Assembly (NCBI GenBank): GCA_030180135.1
Contig: CM058232.1
Span: 76,923,001 to 76,987,000, forward strand
DNA: 64,000 nucleotides
Source: Orychophragmus violaceus
Taxonomy: Eukaryota > Streptophyta > Magnoliopsida > Brassicales > Brassicaceae
Direction: 5' to 3'
A program made the position numbers and the translations under genes. The notes under the pieces are model-generated. The model ran no database searches, was not told the DNA's origin, and was given only the letters and a program-made list of their open reading frames with translations. Below are positions 47,229 to 57,542 of the stretch, piece after piece; positions within the stretch are counted from its first letter, which is position 1, and each line of letters opens with the position of its first letter.

Positions 47229-47808
47229 ATGAGTTTCGCGTCTGTATCTACTGTTCCTGATTCTGATGAACCATTACCCTGTAGATCGGTAGGCATCGCA
47301 GCCCCAACTATGTGTTGGTGTGGTGAACGCATTGAAGTAAGATATGCTAGAACTCGTGCTAACCTTCATCGGAGGTGGTTCAAATGCCCACAAGCTACCC
47401 GGGTTAGATTAAAATAAGCTTCTTCTTTTTTCCTACTTTATTTTTTTACAAACGTTCTCTACAGTACATTTCGTTTTCCCTAAACAGTTCCCAAGTGAAG
47501 GTCATGTTCGTGAGTGGGTTGACGACGCGATTATGAAAGAAGTAGACAGTGTTTCAAAGGATGTCAAGAAAATACAACAGGACGTTAAGCTTTTACAAAA
47601 TTGGTCACAGAAAGTTGGTGACGAATTAGCCTTCAAAATTGCTAGAAAGATCTCCATCGAGGTCGCAAGGAACAACAACTCTCTTACTACAAAAACGCAT
47701 GTGAATGACCAGATGAACAATCTGCAGATTATCTGGGCTGCAGCAGTGTCTTTTTCTGCAGCTGTTTGGACTTTTGGCCAGTTAAAGGAATACCTATATC
47801 ATGGTTGA
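47229..47808 (+). CDS. GRF-type zinc-finger protein with coiled coil and membrane segment
   Basis: Two exons: 47229-47402 and 47488-47808, with GTTAGA...AAACAG borders in phase 0. They give 164 residues. The N-terminal part reads MCWCGERIEVRYARTRANLHRRWFKCPQATR, the CxC...FxC core of a GRF zinc finger. The expected fourth Cys (CxFFxW) is replaced by the H of GHVREWVDD, so zinc binding may be altered. A helical segment (about residues 75-110, KKIQQDVKLLQNW) and a C-terminal hydrophobic stretch WAAAVSFSAAVWTFG suggest a tail-anchored membrane protein. GRF fingers bind nucleic acid in other proteins; the role here is unknown. It lies between the transposase and an F-box-like gene, and that gene pair is repeated at 51446-53441. 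Confidence 0.75.
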
Positions 47809-48257
47809 TTGTAGTGTTTTTATAATAAGTCAGGATTCAACTCCATTAGCTTCTTGTTGTAGTCTTCGTCTGCACTTGTACCACTACCTTATTCAATCAA
47901 CTTCAACTCTTCTTACTGGTTTTGTCTTTCGTTTACTACCTAAATTGTTGCACTTACGATGGATACCCTATTTTCATATTGAACTCACATAAATGGATAT
48001 AAACTTTCTATGGATACTCTAAGTTATACATTCCGTTTTATATATGGCCACGGATAATCATTTACCTTTATTGTTTAAATTTTCGTTGATAAGTGGTTTT
48101 CCTAGTCTAATCATGTATCTTTATTGTCAAATATAACTTTTTTTTTCTTAAACATTTGTTTATGTTGTTTATAATATTATTCTACAAGTCAAAACCAATA
48201 TATAAATATGTTATATCAGCTTATATCTGTCCACCCTTACCCTTCGCATTTCCCAAG

Positions 48258-49130
48258 ATGAGCTCAGTGAATCCCTCCCCCTTCATCGTTCCCTCACTGA
48301 ATCTACTCGACTTGCCAGCCGCATTAAGGAGGTTAATACTTGCAAAAAATGCTAGCGAGAACATACTCGAACACTTCAAAATCCGAACTGTCTGCAAGAC
48401 TCTTCGCGACGATGCTGATCACGTGGATACCTTAATCCAGGTTGACCTTATCAAGACTCACCACGATTATCAAGGGATACTCCATCTTGAACGCGCATGT
48501 CTAGATGCGAAGAATCCAACAGCAATTTTCTTGAAAGCGATATCGGATTTTATGTACACAGATGAAAGAGTTGATGCCTTTGCCCGCCTCAAGCAATCCA
48601 CCGTACTCGGAATCAAGCCCGCCTTATATTGCTACGAAGTCATACGCCGTTCCATATTTCCCGAGCTGGATTCAGGTTCAACGATTCCTTTTCTCTCTCG
48701 TTTTGTTATCCGTGTTTTTAGAAAGCATGTCCGGAAATTCCAGCGGATAACTTGGCCCATGAACATCTCTTCTCCTCTAACCGTGATATCTTACTCTATT
48801 AACTATGGAAGAATTGCATCATGCCCTTGCTCTGTCCATCGCTACTGGCTTGACTTTCTAGACGCAAAAGTCAAAGGTCTCGGTATGTGCGACCTCTGTT
48901 TTTGGTCAATTGAAACTGCTGTTTTCTTCCGTGTCATCCCGGGAACTTTTTTCAAATGGGTCGACCTCATTGACTGGGAAGCAAATGCCGAACTATATTT
49001 AGCACATGACCAAAATGACGTTGTGGTTTGGGCCGCTATGGTCGATGGGGTTATTGATCATGAGCAAGGCGCCGCCGTCTTAGCCTGCGTTAATGGGCAA
49101 AACGTCATTCCTGCGGTTTGGGGCGTTTAG
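48258..49130 (+). CDS. F-box-like protein, At2g35280-like family
   Basis: Single open frame, 290 residues from the Met at 48258. An earlier in-frame Met at 48156 exists, but the paralogue at 52603 starts at the matching MSS, which favours 48258. The N-terminus LNLLDLPAALRRLILAKNAS fits a short F-box (Skp1-binding helix LP..L...IL). A mid-region (RACLDAKNPTAIFLKAISDF, then LKQSTVLGIKPALYCYEVIRR) resembles the repeat-like helices of the At2g35280 F-box group. A Cys-rich stretch CPCSVHRYWLDFLDAKVKGL, then GMCDLCFW could bind a metal. Such proteins would recruit targets to an SCF ubiquitin ligase, but no target is known. TATAAATA near 48200 is a possible promoter. It is open where its two relatives are broken. 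Confidence 0.7.
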   Translation: MSSVNPSPFIVPSLNLLDLPAALRRLILAKNASENILEHFKIRTVCKTLRDDADHVDTLIQVDLIKTHHDYQGILHLERACLDAKNPTAIFLKAISDFMYTDERVDAFARLKQSTVLGIKPALYCYEVIRRSIFPELDSGSTIPFLSRFVIRVFRKHVRKFQRITWPMNISSPLTVISYSINYGRIASCPCSVHRYWLDFLDAKVKGLGMCDLCFWSIETAVFFRVIPGTFFKWVDLIDWEANAELYLAHDQNDVVVWAAMVDGVIDHEQGAAVLACVNGQNVIPAVWGV

Positions 49131-50396
49131 AGATGATGTTTAATTTTACTATTTAATAATTATCATCAAACATCACTGCATTTTTTGTTATTCTATCCAC
49201 TACTCTATGATGGCTATGTAAACCTGTTAGTAATGCATTTTCGAACTTCTTCTTCGTGTCCTATCAAATATAGTAATTCTTAAGTATCAATTTTCTTCAA
49301 AAATACCTTATATTCTCCTTTCCTAATAGAAACAGAACAGACTATCCACCGGCTCAACAATATATATAATAACGTCCATCAGCAAACCTCACGACCTTTT
49401 AATTTACAATTTTCAGAGTAGTGATTACTTCGAAATTCGGAAAGTTATACGCTCTTCATTAATTAAAGTCTACTTTAGTTGTCAGGACGCCTGCGTCATT
49501 TCTTTTCAGCCACTTCACTAGTCTAATCGCAGTTTCTGTACTCAACCCACTACCAAAGCAACAAATTGTTTCCCGAGATTTAAACTGTTGTTCTACGCCT
49601 TTCAATCTGTCGTTATCTTAATTTTCTACTTATCCATTATTATATACAATAAAAAACCTTCTCTTACTATCCACTTTACACATATGGATACAGAACTACT
49701 TCATATCTATTTTCTGTTACCATTCCCCTACAATTTTCTTGTTTGCTTTTATCAAATCAAATGAATTAACTTAATTTTACATGCTGGATATCGTTTTGTA
49801 ACTTATCGCAGTTTAAAACTTTGTCCTTTGAACCTGAATCCTTCTTTTCCCACTTAACCCTTTTCGAAACTCCCGCTTATCACTTCTCCCAACGACTTCT
49901 AATTACTTTTATAAAATTAATAATTCATAAATACATTTGTTCTTCTTTTACTCATTACCCCTATATATATGGATGCTAGGCCACTTCGTCAGTCGCATCA
50001 CTATATAGTTACCTATTTATTTGCCCCATTTAGCTACATTAACTTAATGTAAATGACTGACTATATTTTTATCTCGTTAGATAAAACTTCATTGTGCTTT
50101 CGAAATCCACTATTGACAGTAAAGGGAAAACATCATCCTAACCACTATTATCCCAAACTACAATTACTTAAAAAGTTATCTGATAAAATTAGCATAGAAT
50201 ATTCACCTCCACACTTCCCCACCTATCCATAATGTTTTCAACACTTTATCTACTTAAATTTCTTTATATTAAGTCATGGATACACATTATATCCATTACA
50301 TCTATTACATGGATACTAATTACGACATCTTCCTAATATTAATGGACAGGAAATAGAAGTAACAGTTCTCGCACCTATCGCCACTATTTTCACCCA
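49131..50396. other. MULE non-coding spacer 2
   Basis: Pyrimidine-rich on the plus strand, without a long frame. It carries six ATGGATA/TATCCAT motifs (49631 to 50309), four of them bunched at 50224-50316. I see no other feature. Confidence 0.55.
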
Positions 50397-50945
50397 TCAT
50401 CGTGTAAACCCACTAACAATCTTCCAAATCGCTGCAGCTCCAAAAATCACGCCAACTGTCAACTTTTTTTGGCACAACCGCTCGCACGTGGTACCCCAGC
50501 ATCTCACCAATAGCCATAGCCTCATCATATGATCGTTTAGATCTGAAAACTTATACTCGGCCTTGCAGGCTCTCCCTGCGCACCCGTTTAGAATAATATA
50601 CATTAGCTCGGCATGGGGATACACATCCCTCACTCCATGTAATATTGTTATAGCTGCCTCAAGATCGCCCAAATTGAATGCAGTGCGCAGGCTTTCGGTG
50701 TACATCGCAAACGGATTTTTGTGCTCTACGCACTTCCTGTAGAATTTGTAATACCACGAATATTGTTCGTCTGAAAACCAAGTGAACTCATGCCGCCTGT
50801 CCAGTCGGACTCTTTAATACACCTCTGGTGAACAAACAGCATTAAAGCCCTCAGGGCCTGCCTTAATTAGATTTGCACAAGCATCAACGCCGTCTTCTGC
50901 GACCCTAGCTGCGATTTCGGCCTGTAGCGAACTTGGTAACCACAT
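50397..50945 (-). pseudogene. F-box-like gene, At2g35280-like, one in-frame stop
   Basis: The minus-strand frame starts MWLPSSLQAEIAARVAED, the F-box start of this family, at 50945. It runs to TAG at 50397-50399 and is interrupted once, by TAA at codon 44 (50814-50816) where VY*RVRLDRRHEF is read. A Lys codon (AAA/AAG) is the likely ancestor. After the stop, VEHKNPFAMYTESLRTAF and HAELMYIILNGCAG fit the helical repeat region of the family. The C-terminal LTVGVIFGAAAIWKIVSG is hydrophobic and could be a membrane anchor. It is head-to-head with the GRF gene at 51446, about 500 bp apart. A sequencing error cannot be excluded. Confidence 0.65.
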
Positions 50946-51445
50946 TTCTTTTTTTACTCTCCGGCTTATGCCTAGTTTTGGATATTTTATTTTAAATTTT
51001 TAAACTCAAACCCAATCTTTTGGAATGGCGCATGACCCCCCAACCGAAGCATACGACGCTGCTGACAAAGACTTCACATTTTCTGTACATTTTATATTCA
51101 ATGCAAGTCCATTATTTTTAGTCAAACCCTACTTCTGACGATTTGACCAGTGGGTACTACACATACATCTTACCTTTGGCTTAATATCTGATGCATTGCG
51201 TAAATAATTTTAGCTTTAACATTTCATACAATACTCTCGGTGCGAGACTGTTAGAACTATATAAATGGATGGCTCATTCTCTACCGCACTATCGCATCTA
51301 TCCATCCAATGATTACTTTTAAATTGAATGTCTATAGTCCATGTTTTTACACGTTCAATTCAACTCTTTTTATAAGTAGTGTACCCACCGAAGATCACCA
51401 CTCAACCAGCTCCATTTCTCCCTCTTTTAGTTTCCTTCCCACACT
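50946..51445. other. MULE non-coding spacer 3, divergent promoter region
   Basis: It lies between the minus-strand F-box-like gene and the plus-strand GRF gene and holds one TATCCAT (51299). TATAAGTAG at about 51371 could serve the GRF gene. No frame is seen. Confidence 0.45.
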
Positions 51446-51932
51446 ATGAGTGATGCAGCTAACAAAATTTGCTACAAATGGGGCCAACCTGTCTCCGGTA
51501 TAAGGACCGTTGTTCAAACCACTTATCAGTTATGTATTCCTACGAGCTGCGATTGTAAATCTTCCTTGTTTATAACAACCTCTACATCACCTGAGAGTAA
51601 AGGAAGACGCTTATATTCATGCCCTTACGATCTATCTGACGTAAATTTTTTAACTACATTTAACCATACTTATTAATTTCGTTATATTCTTTTTAGTCCT
51701 TTTCAACCGTCTCCCTTCGGATTCGTAGGGTCCAGGTCAGGGATGCGGATTTAAAAAGTGGTGGGACATCACAGTTTCTGAGGAAATTGAGAAGATGAAA
51801 GTTGAGGCTCGCCTTAAAGAAGAATCAAACTGTTCTCAAATCGCTGGTTTTATTCATAGGGTCGGCTTTCTGCTTTCAAAGATTGAAGACTTTGAAACAA
51901 AATTAACAGATATGAGTCATTTACTGTATTGA
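51446..51932 (+). CDS. GRF-type zinc-finger protein, second copy
   Basis: Two exons: 51446-51640 and 51729-51932, borders GAC|GTAAAT and TCGTAG|GGT, phase 0, for 132 residues. The finger is complete: CDC (first two Cys), GRRLYSCPY (third) and GCGFKKWWD (fourth plus the aromatic/Asp tail). A charged helix (VSEEIEKMKVEARLKEES) follows, then KIEDFETKLTDMSHLLY at the end. It lacks the membrane tail of the copy at 47229. It stands upstream of an F-box-like gene, as does the first copy, so the pair was probably duplicated as a unit. Function is unknown; nucleic-acid binding is inferred from the domain. Confidence 0.7.
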
Positions 51933-52602
51933 ATTGTTTAAGTCTATTCATGCTTGATTCCTTCTTTGATTTCTGGTTCCCTATATTGATATAATCCTAT
52001 CTATCCTTTGATTCCTGCTTTTGTATCCATCAACTAATACACCAGATTCTTGAATTTTGTTAAAATCTACTCTTATCAATTCCTAAACCAATATCGGTCA
52101 AATACAATCCATGTATTTTCTGCGTCTTTAATTTTGTGTTTTTTTACAAAAATGCTAAACTATTATCGTCAACTACCTTTCTCACAAACAACCCATTTAA
52201 AAAAACAATCCATCTCTAGTTCCTCATCTCAAACCTATTATTTTTTACGATAAATGTTTACTGGCAATGTCAAGGAGTGTACTATCCATGTTTCACAGCC
52301 CATGTCTATCAGTTACATTTCATTGGTTTGGTCCCTACTTATTATCGTTGTGCCTGTCCATCACTCGCTATATTTAACAATCACCTCCCTCTACATTAGA
52401 TGAGCAATCTATTGAAATAAAATAAAATTGTAAATTTACGTGTTTTCACAAACGTATACCGCGTCCAATCTATGGATACATGTTTGTATTAGGGAATTTA
52501 TATTCACATGAGATATTGAAACGTTGCTCCCATTTGGCATCCATAAAACAATATATGTTTACGCATTCACTCTCACCCTAACCACAATACAACACTTTTA
52601 GA
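51933..52602. other. MULE non-coding spacer 4
   Basis: Three ATGGATA/TATCCAT motifs (52023, 52283, 52472) and several near-matches (GTCCATC, CATCCATA). No frame is seen. Confidence 0.55.
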
Positions 52603-53441
52603 ATGAGTAGTGCTAACCTTCTAAACCTGCCGCTGGAAGTAAGAAGACTAATCCTTGCGAAGAATGCGAGTGATCATCTTCGAGAACACTTTAAAGCCCG
52701 AGCTGTCTGCAGGACTCTTTGTCAAGATGCCGATCACGTGGATACCCTTTCTCAAATTAACTTTATCCAGGAGGGCCCATCCGAAGGAGACCAAAGAGGC
52801 ATCACCCTTCTGTACAATGCATGCTTGGATGCCAATAACGTATATGCTATGTTTTTGAAGGGTATATCCGACTTCATGTACACATATGGTGGAAGATTAG
52901 AAGCTTTTCAAAAGATTAAAGCTTCTGCCATCGCAGGATGAAAATCTGCTTTGTATTGTTTCGAAGTCATCCAGCGATCTATTTACCCATCCTTTGACTC
53001 ATGTTTGACTATCCCATTTTTTCCCGTTTTGCCATCCGTGCTCTTAGGAGGCATGTCAGAAAATTCGAACGCTACTCCTGGGGTATCGGAATAGCCGTCG
53101 ATCTCGCTCAAATTAGGGATGAAACTGATGTTGGAAGTTTAAGGTCATGCCCTTGCTCCGTTTATAAATATTGGCTTACTATCACTGACGAGGATATTAG
53201 AGGTTGGGGCATGTGTAATGCTTGTTTCTGGACTATCGAGACAAATGTTTTCTTCCAAATAATCCCCCAGACTTTCCTTGAATGGCATGTGCTAGAAGAC
53301 AATCCACTCGACGGTGGTTGGCCTGAGATAGAGCACAACGTCGGTGGTTGGGGTCAGGATGCAAATGGAGGCGGTTTGGGTCAGGTCGTAGTGCACAACG
53401 GTGGGGAACAAAACCCCGGACAGGAAAACGAAGGCGGCTAG
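52603..53441 (+). pseudogene. F-box-like gene, At2g35280-like, second plus-strand copy, broken
   Basis: A paralogue of 48258-49130: LNLPLEVRRLILAKNASDHL, RACLD-type block NACLDANNVYAMFLKGISDF, then TGA at 52939-52941 (AIAG*KSALYCFEVI, where the intact copy has Ile). A one-base loss in the T run near 53017 shifts the frame. RFAIRALRRHVRKFERYSW and the Cys-rich CPCSVYKYWL then GMCNACFW follow in the new frame. It ends in a Gly-rich tail (GGWGQDANGGGLGQ) not present in the intact copy. Two lesions make it a pseudogene. Confidence 0.75.
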
Positions 53442-54361
53442 GGAGACGGTGGCGGTTGGTAAATGTCCCAAAGAAAAACGTTGGCGTTTATGTCGTTCTC
53501 GAAGCCTAAATAATTAGATTTATTTCTTTCCCATAAAATATATTTCATATTATTAATAACTGCTTTTCTTTTTTGTTATGTTATCCATCCATTTATCAAT
53601 GTATCCATCTACTATTAATTTATCCTATCCATTATCCACTCGAATTTAACGATTCCTTTAAATCTTACAAAATATATAAATTAAAATACATAACACGTCA
53701 CCAGAACTTCGACACACGCGGACACTTCAAACAACCCATTGCTGTTTTCCGTCAAATCATTGTTACAACTTCCAATGCGTTATTATTCATGATAATAAAT
53801 TTATAATATAAATATTTAAGCCATAGATGCAATTCCTCTAGACCTGTGTTTTTTAACTATCAAATCATCTCACGTCTTTGTCATAAACTCTCCATACATG
53901 TGTTTTTCATAATTACTTTCTTCATCCTTGTTTCTATACACAAAAAAATATAATACAGTTGCCTACGTAATTATTACAACGCTTTTAAACCCCAACCCTT
54001 ATACCCATCATTATGGACAATCAATAACAGGGAAACAAAAAAATTAATTCTTCCTTTCAAAAATCAAAACTTTATCTTCCTTTCAAAATTTAATTATAGA
54101 CAATCAATAACAGGAAAAATAAAAAATTTAATTCTTCCTTTCAAAAATTTAATTCTTCCAATGGTGGATAGGTTACTGTTACTACACTTCCTCGCTATCC
54201 ATTTGTGTATGTCCACATTATGAAGTATTTTCCTATATTATTTTCACATTCATTATTTTTCTTACGAAATAATTTTATCACCGCTAACATACTTTTTATC
54301 GATATTTTAAAGTCATCTTCATCGAGGCACTTTATCAATTCAAAACCTGTTAGAGGCTAGC
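53442..54361. other. MULE non-coding spacer 5
   Basis: Four TATCCAT motifs (53582, 53601, 53626, 54196). A local duplication of TTTAATTCTTCCTTTCAAAAAT-like text is at about 54040-54160. CTAGC at 54357-54361 is the left copy of the gypsy target duplication. Confidence 0.55.
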
Positions 54362-55855
54362 TGAAACGTCCTGGCCCAATTTTTCCCACCCGAAGGTAGT
54401 GTCTGGGACGACTTCCTCGTCCAGACTTAGGCCATTTTCGAATTTTTCCTTACTTAGAATTATTTTGCGTTTTCAATCCGAACTAGACAAGCATTTTAAG
54501 CATAAAAACATACTTAGATAGATTTCCGAGGTTTAAGTACAATGCTATCAGTTTTGCCACTAAGCTATTACATCATACTTAACCAAATCTACCCAAGCTA
54601 ACCATCCTTTCCACCCAGCCGCCTTTAGTCTCGCGCCTAAGCCTTCTCAGAACGATCACTTGCATCCACAAAGGAGGCATAAGCAAACGGATTGCTTAGT
54701 GAGAGCGGTCGTCCCGTCTCACTTAGCCATAGAAATCACGCAACAAGTCATAATCCAGTCAGTCTATCAAGCTTATCATCAGTACATACACTTAATCCGG
54801 ACTGATTGTTTCAAGGCAAAGAGCTAGCATCTCGATGCATGAAACCAACCATCCGATCAAGTCAGCAGAAACAGAATGGCCTGAACAGATATATGCTTAA
54901 CCCGATCTGATCATTCCGAATCAACAAGCCATCTTTCATGATCCAGCATCAAGACTTAACGAGAAAACTGCCCTTAAGCGCATGATCTGATCAAGATGCT
55001 TGAAGAAAAGAATCGATCAATCGGTTAAGTCTCAGCAGAAAACAGAAGTATTGATAAGCAAGCAATCAGAACAATCTTAGCCAACTAGACTCAACGAATC
55101 TATGCTAGCAGTCGATCAATCAATAGCCACGGTCACGCACTCACCTTAGTCTTTCGGTTCGTTTGATGAGAGCGGTTTTCCTAACACCTCTTGTGCTCGA
55201 ATCCAACAGATAATCACCGATCCGATCAGTCCAGTCAATCCAGCCAATCGCTTATCCAACTCTCGGCCAAATCTTCACTTTTCTCAGTCTGAACGCTCAA
55301 ACTCTTAAGAATCTCTCTCTCGATCTTTCTGTGTTCTTTTGTCGCAGAAAACTGATCAATAAGCGTCTCTGGACGATTTTTCTTAGTCTTGGACAGTTTT
55401 ACTCGAGCCAAAACCGTCCAATAACTGCTTCCGCGTCAATCTGATTGGCCAAGCCAATCCAACCGTCTTCCCCGCGCTGATAACACTTGGATGCGCGGAT
55501 TTTAACCCAAACCTGTTCCCGCTCACTTTCCTTGGCCAAAATGCTGCGTTTTGGGCAAATAATCGATCCCGCCCAAGCTTGGTCCGACAATCATAACCGC
55601 CTTGTCTGAAATCCGACCAAACTTGTCTGAATCTCGACCAAATCAGCTCAACATCCTTCCTTGGTCAAAAAATCATGGTCTGAACTCCTTCCAGCTCGTT
55701 TTAGCTCGGCTTTCACACAGTAAGCCTTACTATCAGATGAACCCCCAAGTTTTTAATATTTCATGTCTTAAAAGGCCATTTTGGATGACCATCAAACAAC
55801 CCAATCCGTTCATCCTTGGTCTGATTTCGTTCATCCTTAGAACGCGGGCGTTACA
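54362..55855 (-). repeat. 3' LTR of the minus-strand Tekay-type element
   Basis: On the minus strand it starts TGTAACGCCCGCG and ends GGACGTTTCA; 1,494 bp. A minus-strand polypurine tract (AAGTGGGGGAGAGT, plus 55856-55869) lies directly upstream. Confidence 0.93.
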
Positions 55856-55872
55856 ACTCTCCCCCACTTGGC

Positions 55873-57542
55873 TTAGACTCGTCCTCGAGTCTTACTCTTC
55901 TTGCCCGGATTTTCCTTAAGTTTCTCAAACCACTTAGGAAATTCAGCCTGCATTTTTGCTTTCGGTTCCCAAGTTGTTTCTTCTTCACCATCACAATCCC
56001 AAACAACTTGGATCATCCTTACGTTCTTTCTTCTTCCAACATTTTTGATCTTTTCATCCAAAACTCGGACTGGTCTTCCTTCCACTGTCAAATTTTCCCT
56101 TAAGTCTGAAGGTGGTTCAAAAACCACATTATGCATGTCACTTATGCATTTCCTTGCATAGAGACATGGAAAACGTTATGGAACGCATACATTGCTGGAG
56201 GTAATTCCAACTTGTAAGCCACTTCCCCGATTCTCTCCACAATCTTGTACGGTCCCATATACCTTGGACTTAACTTTGCATTCTTGGTTGCTCGATATTT
56301 TCCCTTGTATGTGACTGTTTTGAGATAGACCATATCTCCAACCGGAAATTCCAACTGTTTTCTCCGCTTATCAACATAACTCTTCTGTCTGTCTTGAGCT
56401 TCTTTCATCTTAATCTTCAGCACCCTTATTCTTTCAGTTGTTTCCTCAACAAAGTCTCGGCCAAAGATGCTTCTTTCAACCACTTGTGTCCAACACAATG
56501 GTGTTCTGCATGGCCGTCCATAAAGTGCTTCATAAGGCGACATTCCGATACTAGCTTGATAGCTATTGTTGTAAGAGAATTCGGCCAGATGCAAGTATTG
56601 ATCCCAATTACCACCCCAATCCAGAACACAAGCTCGCAACAAATCTTCAAGTGTCCTGATCGTCCTCTCTGACTGTCCATCCGTCTGAGGATGATAAGAT
56701 GTGCTCATATGGACTTTTGTCCCCATTGCCTTCTGCATTGCTTTCCAGAAGACCGAACTGAACTTTGCGTCACGGTCTGACACAATACTCTCCGGCACTC
56801 CATGCAATCTCACGATCTGTTCCACATATAACTTGGCCAACACTGCTGTATTATCCATCTTGTTGATCGCAAGGAAATGTGCTGACTTGGTCAGTCTGTC
56901 CACGATAACCCAAATTGCATCCTTGCCATTCCGCATTGGCAATCTGGTCACAAAATCCATCGTTATCTTGTCCCATTTCCACTCTGGGATGGGTAAGCTT
57001 TGCAACAATCCGCTTGGAACTTGATGTTCAGCCTTAACCATCTGACAGATAGGGCATCCAGCAACCCACTTAGCAACATCACGCTTCATTCCAACCCAAT
57101 GATAAAACCGCTTCAGGTCACGATACATCTTAGTTGTTCCTGGATGTATCGAGAATCTTGACTGATGTGCTTCCTTAAGGATTTCATCCCGCAACTCTTG
57201 ATCATTTGAAACACAAACTCTGCCGTTTATCAAAATTGTCCCATTGTTTGATTTCTGATACTCGGTCTTTTCCTTCCCTGCTTCATCGATCAAATCCTGA
57301 TCTTTCTCTTGAGCTAACCGTACTCTGCTCAACAAATCCGCTTGATCTGCTGCACTTAGACCCAACGGTTCCACTTCGTCGGTCAAGGCAGACAGACGCA
57401 ATGTATAGATCATATTGACTAATCCGTCCATGTCTTTCTCTGAATCCGAAGCCACACGCTTCCTGCTCAACGCATCAGCCACTGTGTTTGCCTTTCCCGG
57501 ATGATAGGCAATATCCAAATCATAATCAGCCACTGTCTCCAT
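55873..57542 (-). pseudogene. Pol C-terminal part: RNase H end, integrase, chromodomain-like
   Basis: The frame at 56142-57542 reads METVADYDLDIAYHPGKANT (end of RNase H), then the integrase finger HQSRFSIHPGTTKMYRDLKR with CPICQ. The DDE core is VSDRDAKFSSVFW (second Asp) and the ERTIRTLEDLL (Glu) block, and the GPYKIVERIGEVAYKLELP linker follows. After a break, 55873-56136 carries the chromodomain-like MIQVVWDCDGEEETTWEPK. A TAG (57543-57545) replaces the Trp of RRWMELVADY seen in the plus-strand relative. One stop and a shift near 56140 separate the chromodomain. Confidence 0.9.

Larger units (their letters stand above)
46833..54202. repeat. Dispersed ATGGATA(C)/(G)TATCCAT motif array
   Basis: Nineteen copies of the 7-mer ATGGATA or its complement, all in non-coding DNA: 46833, 46880, 47959, 47993, 48010, 49631, 49684, 50224, 50276, 50290, 50309, 51299, 52023, 52283, 52472, 53582, 53601, 53626, 54196. 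One more is at 62605, beyond the inserted gypsy element. Chance would give about one copy in 7.5 kb for both strands at equal base use. Many extend to ATGGATAC. See the findings. Confidence 0.7.
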
